Of a stretch of DNA of 64,000 nucleotides, positions 1 to 11,100 are shown piece after piece (within the stretch, counting starts at the first letter, position 1; every line of letters starts with the position of its first letter). A program made the translations under genes and the position numbers. Source of the stretch: Psococerastis gibbosa (taxonomy: Eukaryota > Arthropoda > Insecta > Psocodea > Psocidae). The stretch covers positions 27,296,019 through 27,360,018 of the forward strand of contig OZ020491.1 in the NCBI GenBank assembly GCA_963971405.1. Reading direction: 5' to 3'. Below the pieces are notes generated by a model. The model had not been told where the DNA came from. It was given only the letters and a program-made list of their open reading frames with translations, and searched no databases.

Positions 1-2272
1 ATCGGAATCGCACGAACCCATTCTCATCCACCAGCATAGTGTTGGGTAGATCGCGGCCGCGGCGACGGTCGCCCGGCAGCGTGCCGCTCAGCCGGGCCAC
101 ACCCGGCCCACCAGACCGCTCCGAGTCGCTGCGACTCAACGCCGAAAGCCCTTTGCGAGTCAATGCGTCCTTCACCTCCACTACCTCCGAACCAGGCCCA
201 ATTTCATCGTAATTATTCCACGTGAGATTCCCGTTTCCCCGTTTTTCCATTGTGTTCAACGGAAACGCGTCGTCGTACACTTTTTTCCCCGTACGAAGCG
301 AATAGTTATGAATAGCCTGGTTAGTGTTGCACACAGCAGGGTAGATATCCTCAATATTCTCGTCCGTCGTACGGCAGGGCCCGCAGGGAAACAACGCGAA
401 TCCTGTCGTCGAGTTCTGCGAGTTTGTCTCTTTCTCGTCTTCGTTCTGTAACCTTTGCATTGCTGCCCAGGCAATAAGGAAACACACCGCTATTTCAATA
501 ACACGCACGCTAAACTGGTACGCCCACCAGAGCCAGCGCTGCGTTCCTGGCTCGGGCGTGTAGGGAACACCGATAGCGCCATACACTTGCACGACAGCCA
601 TAAGGAGGATCAACATGGCTACAGCTAAACAGATACGAATGGCTAAACAAAGGGCGACAGGCCGCGTTCGCCGCACGTCTGTCGTGTACACCGCACCGAA
701 CAGTTCAAGCTGCTTCCGCGAAGCTGCACTCGCTAAAGTCTTGTACATGTAGAGATACCCGCCTCCGAGGAGAACACAAAGAACTATATACACTCCCTGG
801 CACACTAATGGCAAGTACTTGCGGCCAGTCAACGCAAAGCTGTCGTCGCTGGCCACGTCGAGGCACACGCACAGCGCTAGATGGGACAGGGACACTAGGA
901 TAAGAGTGAGGGGATGCTGCAGGGTTCCAGACACCCACACCTCGGTGGTCTTCACGAGGAATAGGAACATAGTGGCGAACGCTGTTGTCATCAGAGGACA
1001 CGCGACGTTCAGTAACAGACGGGACACCGAGTCCGGGTAGGAATGTCCCATGTTGTAGGCGTCATGGAACAAATACACCGCACGTACCGTACCAATTACC
1101 GTCATCAGCAGGTGGATGGCGATAAAGTATGAGCGTGGCAGCAGGTGGCGGTAGAACCTTAGCAGAATTAAGTTGTAAAGAGTGCACACAGCCAGAACCG
1201 CGAACAGTGTCGCAATAAGGTACACGTGGATATCCCAGGCAACGCTCCATAGGTACACACTGGCATCAGCGATTTTCTGCAGTTCCGAGTCTGCTACCAC
1301 GTTCTCGATTATGTCCAAGTCGCGGTCCGTGGCAGGAGGCGACTCCTCAGCAGCCACTACACTCTCATTCTCTACCTTCTTTATCACATCATCTACTTTT
1401 ACAACTGGAATGACCTCCGTTTTATTTACAACAGTTATATTTACAATAGGTGGTAAGCGAGGGGGTTCGGGCAGTCTTTGCGGGGGAGGCGGCTCGCGGG
1501 GTAACACCGGCAGTATAGGCAGGAAATCCTTCTTCAGCGCAGGCAAATTCTTAGCCATTTGCTCGAGGTTATGATGCCCATGTCGTGAATTACCTGGATG
1601 CCGATCTGGCAGGTCGGGTAGGTCATGTTTTCGGCCTGAGCTACCAGATAATATTCTTGATACACTAGGATACTGTAAAATTGGCACAAAATCAAAGTCA
1701 GATTCGTTCATTTGCCTTAGAGGCGGGATGTCTGGCTTCCCGTTGACATCTTTAAAAGGATTTTCAAACGTCTGATGACTGTTTGGTCGACTTGGCGTGT
1801 TTAAAGCTTTTTTACCGCTAGGTTTCTGTTCGGGGACCATAAAGTCTGGCGGAGGAAGTGGCACCCGCTCCTTTGCATCGTAAGCAATAGGAGGTCTCAT
1901 AGGTGGTGGATGTATACGAGGCCTCGGCTGTCCATGAGGAGATTCCGAATTGCTACCGCGAAGCGTTGGTTTTCCTGCAAATGGATTTAAGTACTCTGGT
2001 GGTAGAGGCGGGGTGAAAAATCCAGCCCTTGGCGGAGGTGCGTATGACGGAGGGTATCGCGGGCTTGAAGAAGGCACTGGTATACCACCCACATCTCGTG
2101 GGACAACATGCCTCACCTTGGCACTAACCGAGTCAGTCCTGGGATAGAAAAAAATGGTCGGCTCCGTGCTCAAACCTAATTCCAAACTGAACAGCGTCGT
2201 GTCTTCAACATCACCAGAACTCAAAGAATCCGAAATATACAACAAAAGAAGCAGAGGAATTATTTGACTCAT
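1..2272 (-). CDS. PRRT3/PRRT4-like proline-rich seven-helix membrane protein (partial)
   Basis: One frame runs without a stop from the ATG at 2272 to the window edge (757 codons, the last base left over), so the C-terminus lies outside. Residues 1-19 (MSQIIPLLLLLYISDSLSS) look like a signal peptide. Residues 20-330 are a disordered ectodomain rich in Pro, Arg and Ser. Seven hydrophobic segments follow between about residues 348 and 590 (for example LIATLFAVLAVCTLY, TAFATMFLFLV, YIVLCVLLGGGYLY). A polar cytoplasmic tail has DENGFVRF near the edge. Signal peptide, proline-rich domain and a C-terminal helix bundle is the layout of the PRRT3/PRRT4 family. Its molecular role is not established, so none is claimed. 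The start is the only ATG that gives a signal peptide. No intron is evident. A channel or receptor of another family is less likely. Confidence 0.72.
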   Translation of the reverse strand, partial: MSQIIPLLLLLYISDSLSSGDVEDTTLFSLELGLSTEPTIFFYPRTDSVSAKVRHVVPRDVGGIPVPSSSPRYPPSYAPPPRAGFFTPPLPPEYLNPFAGKPTLRGSNSESPHGQPRPRIHPPPMRPPIAYDAKERVPLPPPDFMVPEQKPSGKKALNTPSRPNSHQTFENPFKDVNGKPDIPPLRQMNESDFDFVPILQYPSVSRILSGSSGRKHDLPDLPDRHPGNSRHGHHNLEQMAKNLPALKKDFLPILPVLPREPPPPQRLPEPPRLPPIVNITVVNKTEVIPVVKVDDVIKKVENESVVAAEESPPATDRDLDIIENVVADSELQKIADASVYLWSVAWDIHVYLIATLFAVLAVCTLYNLILLRFYRHLLPRSYFIAIHLLMTVIGTVRAVYLFHDAYNMGHSYPDSVSRLLLNVACPLMTTAFATMFLFLVKTTEVWVSGTLQHPLTLILVSLSHLALCVCLDVASDDSFALTGRKYLPLVCQGVYIVLCVLLGGGYLYMYKTLASAASRKQLELFGAVYTTDVRRTRPVALCLAIRICLAVAMLILLMAVVQVYGAIGVPYTPEPGTQRWLWWAYQFSVRVIEIAVCFLIAWAAMQRLQNEDEKETNSQNSTTGFALFPCGPCRTTDENIEDIYPAVCNTNQAIHNYSLRTGKKVYDDAFPLNTMEKRGNGNLTWNNYDEIGPGSEVVEVKDALTRKGLSALSRSDSERSGGPGVARLSGTLPGDRRRGRDLPNTMLVDENGFVRFR

Positions 2273-3480
2273 TGTTGATAAAAGAAATTAAAACACCGGT
2301 AACTTTAATAATCCAGTTTATGAAACTCCAACCTTCTCTTCACCAGAGAATTTATGTCAAGAACGCAAACAGTAGCCATTGCAGTAGGTAGAGGTACACG
2401 GTGTAACTCCACCCAATCCACTAAATTTTCACTGAAAACTGACGTTTAAGGGGCGGCAGCGAATGAAAATGTTTCAGAGATTAGTTAAAGACGTCATATA
2501 TAAAAGAAAGCGACATAAAATCGATAGACGAGCCGAGAAAACAATGTAAAAACCTCAATTAACCGTAAACCATATTCAGGTCAAAACAAAGGATTCGTGA
2601 GAGGTTGTATATTTCGATTGAAACCGCACATCCAGGGCCGAAAGATGCGTAATTTTGTCACATATCACTTTATCACACATTATTCAACATTAAACAACAT
2701 AAAAACGGGGTAATACACACATAAATAACAGTATTCAGGTAATTTAGAGAGACGAACACGGACTAAATCGCGTCGGCCATTTTCCCAACTCCACGATTTG
2801 ACATTTTGGAGTGCTCTCAGAAACCACTATCATCGTATCCGTCAAAGGAAAAAAAGCGCCATATCTAAAATTTAAATGTAGTTATTTTCATTATTAATTT
2901 TAGGTAATCACCTTCATGTTTAATCACCGAACAATTCATTTAGTTATAGGATTATTATAATATATTGGTCGTGCCCTTTACAATTACTACCTAGGAAATA
3001 CGAATAATTTCGCAAGTTGGACTCATTAAATATACTGTATGTCCCTACCATATATCCCAATGTAATCTAACTAGTACTAGGTCTACTATTCACATTTTAC
3101 GTGCTGTAGGCTATATTTTGTAATGGTTATGACTTATTTAACTATAAAACCGGATTTCGGACGTTAGTACTTTTTCAGTAGGCCTATACATTAAACTGAT
3201 CCACTTCTCGATGTTAACCCATACCGACTACAAGTGGCAATGCACAGGCTTACCAATGCCACTGGGGAGGCACACTGTCACAACTCTATACAGCCTGGTT
3301 GATTTCTACCCTAGGAAGTAGGAACATTTAATAAGCGGAGGTACCTTCCTCACTATCTCATCCTATCACTCCCTTTCGGGAGGCTATTTTAATTTTTTGT
3401 TGCTTCTACCCTAGTAATGTAACTTGCGACACGGAACTTGAGCTGCCACAAGCTGGTCTAATACATTTGTATTCGATATC
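2273..3480. other. Intergenic, upstream of the PRRT-like gene
   Basis: AT-rich sequence just upstream of the PRRT-like start. It should hold the 5' UTR and promoter, but I see no clear TATA or initiator and no coding exon. Confidence 0.4.
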
Positions 3481-3964
3481 TAATAATGCGCCTCATGTAA
3501 ATAAACACTGATTTTCTGCTCTATTATTCAGGCAATCTAGCGGAGTTAGCGCTATAAAGCCCTTAATTACACTCAACTACATCGCTCATTGATTTGCCAA
3601 CTGTTCTAACTGCAAAATGCTAACTTTTCGGGAGGGCGTTCCAAAGTTTTTTCCTGTGGTTTTAATCTATGTATCTCCAACACTTCAGCAAAGAAATTTT
3701 CAATTTTTACAGGCTTGCAGATACGATGATTAGATGAAAGAAAAGAGCGCAAAAGATTAATTTTTTTGATGTAATAAAAAATAAGTTCATTTTTTCAGTA
3801 AAAACAGTTGGCAAATCAAGGAGCGAGTCCTATGCTTAAATGTAGCAAGTGTGTGACTAGAGCCAACAACCTTTCGTGTAAAAGTCGTAGTCTTCTGTAT
3901 CACTACTCTAGTCATGTCCTGACATTAATTCTTCCCAACTGTAATCTACAAACCACTACCAAAT

Positions 3965-4145
3965 TGAAGAACCAGTAGAATCCGGGCTGATGGACCGTGG
4001 TCGAATTGAAAGTGAACTTCCAAAAGTTTCGTCAACATCTGCGGTCATCTTCAGTGGCACTGCGTGGACTTCGAAGGTTGTACCCCGGTAGCTCACTACG
4101 GAGCCACCGAGGTACAACCATCAGCCCGGATTCTACTGGTTCTTC
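3965..4145. repeat. Short foldback element
   Basis: The ends are inverted copies of each other: GAAGAACCAGTAGAATCCGG at the left returns as its reverse complement at the right. A second inner inverted pair contains TTGTACC and GGTACAA. This is the form of a non-autonomous foldback MITE of about 180 bp. The small open frame across it (3997-4236) is not a credible gene. Confidence 0.7.
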
Positions 4146-5284
4146 ATTTGACTCCGGCCGTGAATGCCTTTGCAGTTACACTACCAAATTGGCTTCAACG
4201 AAAAAGGTATTAATTAGATGGCTGACTGTGTCTTAACAAACGATTGAATAAAAGAACAATTATTATAATCTATAGCATTAACTCAGTTTTACATCAGCAA
4301 GAGATGAAAACATACTGTAGCATACTGAATAACAACCTGAGATCGAAAAATATAGTGAAATTATCTGTTGATTACAATTCAACCCAAAAACTTCGTGAAA
4401 TGCATTAATTAATTAAAAATTTAACAGAATCTCTTATAATATACAGTATCTTTTTTTGAAAATGTACATCAGTATATTAGCAAATAGATTTTTTTTTTTT
4501 TTTTGAGAAAGACAAATTTCACATGGAATGCAATAGTAGAGTCATAAATTTGATGTTATAAAGTGGAAGAAATGTTTCTCTTCATTTTGATACACAGGAT
4601 GTACCAATTGGTTACAGTTTTACAGATCAAGTTCAATAACTGTGGCCGATCGGTGTCAGTGATGGCTATGAAATATACATTAAAGCGTAGAATATATATT
4701 TTTTCTTTTTTGACACCTTGTTTATGGGATCGATATTCCAGGAAAAATTTGACTTTGTGAACAAAAAAAAAAAAAAAATGGAAAGTTGGGGCTCCATTGA
4801 CCGTCAGCGCATAAAGAAGCATAATCTAAGTTTTTCTCAAGTGCCTTGACAACATGACACGTAATGGGAGTTTGATGCGGGTGAATAATCTACAGTCTAT
4901 CTTAGTCATAGTCATAGTTAAATACATTAAGTCCGTTTACGGACCTCGCTGTTCCCCATCGCATTGGCGCCAAAAACAGTGAAATCACAAATAATAACAC
5001 AAAAAGCGACTGAAAATTTTAAAACATAAATTAATAAATTAAAGCTCGCCTGAAAATAAAGACGATATTTCATTTCATTTCATTTCAATAAATTTTCTAT
5101 GAAGAAATTTTTTGCTACACGATAACAATAAAATAAAAGCTATCCTTTTAAGAATATAACAGTGACGATTTACTCAAAGGGAAGATCTGAAAGCAATAAC
5201 CCAAACAAAAGCATATTTAAATTCTTCCCCCACGAAGTGTAAGTGTTCTCATGCTAAGAGCATATCGTATTCCACTATTCGTTT

Positions 5285-5500
5285 TGTAAATAAATAAATA
5301 TTGACTTTTTGTTTTACTACTAAACCAACCTAGCGGAGTTAAGGCTATATAAAGCCCTTTCTTACACTCAACTAGGAAGACCCGGGACGGCTTGCTTTAC
5401 ATTACCTTCGAAGCATGGCCAGAAACTGTAGCAAGTGTGGAACCAACAACCTTTCGGGTGAAAGTCGGAGTCTGTACCACTACTCTAGATGCCCTGTCCT
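5285..5500 (-). repeat. tRNA-derived SINE (family S2), full copy
   Basis: Read on the minus strand, the head resembles a tRNA promoter: GAGTAGTGGTACAGACTCC as A box and GGTTGTTGGTTCC as a decayed B box. A body follows that contains a GGGCTATAAAGCCC-like hairpin (here with an extra TA) and CTCAACTAG read on the plus strand. It ends in a TTTATTTATTT tail. Related pieces occur at 3510-3580, 8400-8470, 14598-14690, 25715-25852, 58795-59005 and 63115-63245. Confidence 0.7.
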
Positions 5501-6241
5501 TTGTGTGAAAACAATGAAAGATTAGGTTAGATCCACATCTTACAAAACTGTGGCCAAACGGCTCATACGGACGATTCTCCCAGCCGCGATTTGCTGACGA
5601 CTTTTCCATTGTACGGATAGGGCTTGGTGAATGGCCAGTGCAAAACCACCAAGTCTGATTTGCAAGATTTCTATGATCTGACGTGTGAAATTGAAATTCA
5701 GACTTTGGGGGCGGTAATAGGTCGTATGGTATATCAAAATTTAGAGGCACACTTTCTTTTCTAAAGTATGCGACTTAACTGATAGCTCAACGCTTGAGAA
5801 ATTAAATTTGTACAAAAACGTCACTGTCTAACTAAGCGTGTTTGCCTTTAATACTAATCGATAGTTTGGCATTATATCCTTGGATGCCTCTGTTGTGACT
5901 AGATCGAGCTCCATGTAGTTAATCACTGGTATGGAGTCCGAGGGGTAACATTGATCATTTCGGAAGTGCTGCAACAAAGAAAAATTAAGCGATAGTAATT
6001 GGAATGTTAAAAGAGATTGTTACAAGATCGAGCATGTTGTTGTTATATTTTAGTTTAATATATCCGTTAGTTTCATTGCTTGCAAGTAGGATAATTATGT
6101 CATTATGCCCACTTAGCTGTGTGTAGTTATAATATGTCGCGTTCTTAATACACACATATTATTATTATTTTATTATATACATGTATATAATGGTAAACAT
6201 TGGTATTATGTATTGTATTGGTGAATATAATATGCTCCTTG

Positions 6242-6497
6242 GGCGGCCATTCCACATACGTACAACGTCAATGAAAATTATGAAATTGAAGGACATCAAG
6301 AGAATCAATTAAAATAGTTGTACTTGTCATATCACATGACGCCATTTTTTAATTTTAGATTGTTTGTTTCATTGTTTGTGATTTTACTCTAATATCAATT
6401 GATCATTGATCAATTTTAACAATGGCAAAGAGTAAAATTGAAATGTCCTTCAATTTCATAATGTTCATTGACGTTGTACGTATGTGGAATGGGCGCC
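6242..6497. repeat. Foldback MITE, GGCG...CGCC ends
   Basis: The left end GGCGGCCATTCCACATACGT pairs with the right end ACGTATGTGGAATGGGCGCC. The arms continue inward through ACGTCAATGAA and TTCATTGACGT. It belongs to the GGCGCCCATTCCAC family found at seven or more places here. No transposase is present. Confidence 0.75.
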
Positions 6498-7336
6498 TTG
6501 TCGAGGGAATACTGGGCGAGGAAAAGAGAGAAAAAAATATTAATCTTATTCTTTGCCCTTTGTTTTGTTTTTATTCAATAAAGTCGTTTTCAATTCAATT
6601 GTTTAATATGACAACAATTCAATACAATTAATGCAAATACCGCAAGGCACTGGCCCCTGTGCAGTTTAACGTGTTGGTATCAAGTGTTAAAATATGTGTG
6701 AGTTAGCGTGTAGTGGTAAACTGCTACAGGAAAGTACTGGACAACTAGGTTGCCCAGGGACCGTCTAAAACAGTTTGCCTTTGCCCGTTTCCAATAGTGT
6801 CTGTGTGAGTATGTGTAGTTTACTGTTGTATATTTCGTGGGTTATATTCTTAATTATGGATTGGAATTGGAATTTAGGATACAGATTGAATGAGGTTCTG
6901 TAGGGACAGTTTTGGTCACTAAGTTCGCTGACGACAAACCGATATCCATATTATTCAAAATGGCCGCCGTTTGCATGTGAAAACTAAGCTCTTAGCATCT
7001 AATTAATTATTTTAATATTTTTACTATGCCTGGACCTTATTTCGCTGCATATAATTTAATATGTATATTCTTCATGATTTATAAAAAAATATCACTTTAA
7101 AATAATACGTAATTAAAAATAATTTTAAAATAGTATTGAGGCTTATGGAAAAATCAACGCTTTGATATCATTGCAACTGGTGCTGCCATCTACAAAATGA
7201 CGTCACAAATGAACCTCATTGCACTCTGTATTATAATAATAACTAATAACTATGGTAACCGAATAGAATGGACAATTGATAAGTATACCATTTACCAAGT
7301 ACAGTGGGGAAGTACATATGTGTGTGTGACCCGAGT

Positions 7337-7850
7337 TCATCGGCCGCTATACCAAGTTGAATCCAGCGGACCAGAGCAGGTTCAAAGCTGCAGATAACTT
7401 GGTCGTGTGCACAGTGCCGGTAGGGAAACATGGTAGGACTTGTCCTGGTCACCTCCGAACTAATCGTGTGACTTCACTGTGTATCCCAAGTGGTTCGGAA
7501 TCCACTATAATCAGGAGGTCCACTGTCCTATGGGCTGGCGTAGGACAGTCAAGTCGGGGTCGCTCTATGGGCCCAAACATGAGGCCGAAGTCGTTATTAA
7601 CCCGACAAACACTACTACTACTACTACTAGTTATTGTTCGAATGACTTTTTATGGACCCAGGCCTTGTCCAATGCCAACGACCCCATGGATTTCGGACAT
7701 TATTTGTATTGTTTCCGTATGAATTTTAGGCCATTGGCAAACTGGTTCTCGATGTCAACCAACACCGGCTACAAGCGATAATGGACAAACTGAGACAAGC
7801 TTACCATTGACGCAATGAAACAGGCGAAGGCATGACTTAACCAAGTACAG
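7337..7850 (+). repeat. Dispersed repeat R1, both halves
   Basis: The left half (7337-7590, CAAGTTGAATCCAGCGGACC onward) and right half (7643-7850, from ACTTTTTATGGACCCAGGCC) recur across the window. The left half returns at 25878-26075 (+), 51145-51400 (-) and, more decayed, at 10955-11165 and 17540-17765. The right half returns at 11285-11490 (-), 26190-26530 (-), 49095-49350 (+) and 49890-50010 (+). Open frames in it (7243-7781) are repeat-borne and not conserved. Confidence 0.7.
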
Positions 7851-8110
7851 TCATTCGAACCCTAGTTTCAAGGGTGTCGGGATTGAACCTTTCAAGTTGG
7901 TAAGATATGCCTAAAGCAATTCTGTATATGTTTTTTTTTTCTAGGTTCACCGTTGTGATAACCCTCTGTGCAGCCAAGTACAGTACTGTATTGTGGCTTA
8001 CAATTGACGCAATGGAACAGGCGAAAGCATGACTTAACAAAGTAAGGATACGAATTCAAAAAATTCCTTGGCGAATGTCCCAACTCTCCGACATAGAAGC
8101 CAGTCTATCA

Positions 8111-11100
8111 TCAAATCGATAGCACAAACCTCTTGCCGCACTTGATATGGATGAAAAGGAACACAATGCCTAGCAGAAGACATATGGCGCCAACTACGAT
8201 GTAAGCAATGCCCAGAAAAGGATTTTTCCCGCCCATCAGCGACGTCGTCGAGAGAATCATGTGCTTGGTACCTTCGAAACTCTTTACATGGTAGTCTGAA
8301 ATACAAAAATAATATAAATCCTTACCGCGTCATAAACCATGTGATCTGCTAGGTGGGTGAGATGAGCATCCAATACCCAGTCATTTAATTTTAATGACTT
8401 TTTCCTCTATTACTAAGCGCAATCTAGCGCAGTTAGGGCTATAAAGCCCTCTCTTACACTCAACTAGAGTAAATAAAGTAGTTTCAATTGAATTCAATTC
8501 AGATCGGCGTACCCCCAATCAAGGCCGTAGCCAGGGGGGGGGGGGGTTCATGCGAGTTCACCCCCCCCCCACTAACACTAAATAGAATCTGATTTTGGAA
8601 GGAAACATAAAAACTACTATGTAATTTCCAATGAAATTTCTGAGCCCCCCCCCCCCCCTATATTTCTGTTTGCCTGATATTTTTGACTACTCTACCATTT
8701 TCTGTACAGGGCACTCTTTTGTCCTGGGGCTGGCCTACAAATCGACGGACAGACAAACAGACCGACAAACATTTCGAGAAAAAAAAAACTCTTTATTTGG
8801 GTCCTGGGACCTCAAAACGTGTAAAATCTGATTCGAACATTTCGACCATCACAAAGCTTCCCTTAATATATATTATATATATATTACGAATAAACAGGAA
8901 AGCAAAAACTTTTTCTCATAAGTGACTGTACATATCAAAATTGTAAGCCAATACATTGATATTACTTTAGATATCTGATGATTACACTTGCAAGACTTTT
9001 CCTCCTATATTAATTAACACAAAAAAGCGTAACTTACTGTACTCAACGGTGAGTATATATTCGCCAGCTGGCAGTCCATCTGTGTATGGTTTAATGCTGT
9101 GATCAATCCGCCGGTATAATTTCCGGAAAGTTGGCAACGCCGCCGTTCTCATCCACACAATAAGATCTTCATTCTGCAGCCCGTTATTGTCACTATTTTC
9201 CAGATCCAGCTCCAAAATACTTTTCGTCCAGTTTTTAGGTTTGGCAAAATTCTTGAAATCTGCAACAACAAAAAAACGCAGTGATGGTCGCGCGCTAAGG
9301 CGGCAATTCCACCGGCGAATTTACTTCATTTGTGATTTGAGATTTTTTGTTTGTTTTCTTTCAAGGAGACTATTATGTAGATACTTAACCTATCTATTGT
9401 AAATTAAGTTATAATATGGTAGAGACATCAATAATAAGTTTCTACCATATTATAACTTAATTTATATATAATAGATAAGTTAAGTATCTACATAATAGTC
9501 TCCTTAAAACAAAAATCTTCCAGCGATTGGAAATTGTTAAAATATAGCAATGACGCCCCTTGCGTAACTTTCTAAATTCACTAGAAATAGAATTTAGTCT
9601 TTCATAACATAAACAAACCAACAAAATATTGACGATTCGGACAGCTTTCAAAATTTACAAGTGCTAATATGGCTGCAATAAATACCCGACTGCAAAAGGA
9701 TATCTCAGATATAGTGGAAGCAAAACCAGATTATTTTATTCAGGTGCATGTAACTTACTTAACCTTTCCGGGTCTAGGACAAGTGACTGGTAGTCCACAT
9801 AGTACATTCCACAGCATTAAATTGTTTATTAATATTATTATTAAATATTTTATTGGTGGCAGCCATAGAAATATATTAACTGGAGCGGCGAGAGCCATAA
9901 TATGCCTTACGAGGCACCCGTCAATCATAAGCCAACTATCAGAGATAAGTACCAACGCAAAAAATATTTGTCTTACACATTGCAGCATAGCAGAACAGAT
10001 ACCTGGACCCGGTCAAAAACTCTGTACTTAGATTGTGCATGCTATTTTCCCCGCCAAAATGCGTACTTATCTTGTGTAGGCTACACTAGCAGCCATATTG
10101 ATAACGGTCCCCCGCCACGGGATGGTGGCAGCAGATGTGAGAAGGAGCGGTACTACCCAGGGTGGCATAGGGCGTTTGAGTCTTTAAAGTTACCACGAGG
10201 CGTAGTGACAAGTGGAGAAGAAGATTAAAACATTCGCTGCAAACCAATCAATAAATTGCAACTCCAAGAAGAAGTGACAATACCTGATATCTGGGCCCAT
10301 CAGGGTATAGTTTCACCTTCAGAGAATGTCAATTGTGGATTCTCCCTCTTCAGACCAGTGCAGCCAACCGGAAGCGGTAAAACACATCTTATGGAATTGC
10401 CCACGTATGGATCAGCCGCGAGGGACGGATTCACATTTACCATTCGTGAAAGATTGAGGGACTCGGTTACGGAAATAAAGGACACTATGGCGGTGACCCT
10501 TCAATTAAGGGTAACATCGGTCCTGCAAAGTCTTGCAAGGGAGTTGAATGAGTTAGTCACGATTTAGGCGTGACTAAGTTTATGATGTACCTCGGTCTGC
10601 TATTGGCTTAGCCAAGTAAATATTTTATTTCTGTTGTCGGACCTGAGTCGGAATCGTACCCAAACTTGTCTAAGGCGGGGATTCCACCAACGTCAATAGT
10701 GATATTAAATGTAGTTTTGACGTGGTAGCAGACATTTTTAGTATGTCTTTAATGTCTGCTACCACGTCAAAACTACATTTAATATCACTATTGACGTTGG
10801 TGGAATCCCCGCCTAAGTAACGCTTACGTCTATTACATTCGGACGATGATAAACTTGTCTCAGCTTGTCCATTATCGACAAAATCTTTAATAACAGAAAT
10901 TATGTCGCATCAACTGTCAATAAGTGAATGGTACGGTTGCTTCAACTTTTGCTTTCAACCAGATTGATTCTACCTGAACAGAGCCTGTTCAAAACGGCAG
11001 CAAACTTGGCAGTGTTGTAGACATGGTGGGACATGATAACGCGCTGAGGCTATCAGTCAGTCCAAGTGCGTATCGAGTCTTTCGAATTAATCGTGTGACT

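Noticed and set aside
5397-5750. 117-codon minus-strand frame
   Set aside because: It overlaps a SINE S2 copy and shows no domain.
10256-10567. 103-codon frame with GSGKTHL, like a P-loop
   Set aside because: Only a short chance match; no Walker B, no family similarity, and it lies in a UBE2L3 intron. It may be very old element debris.
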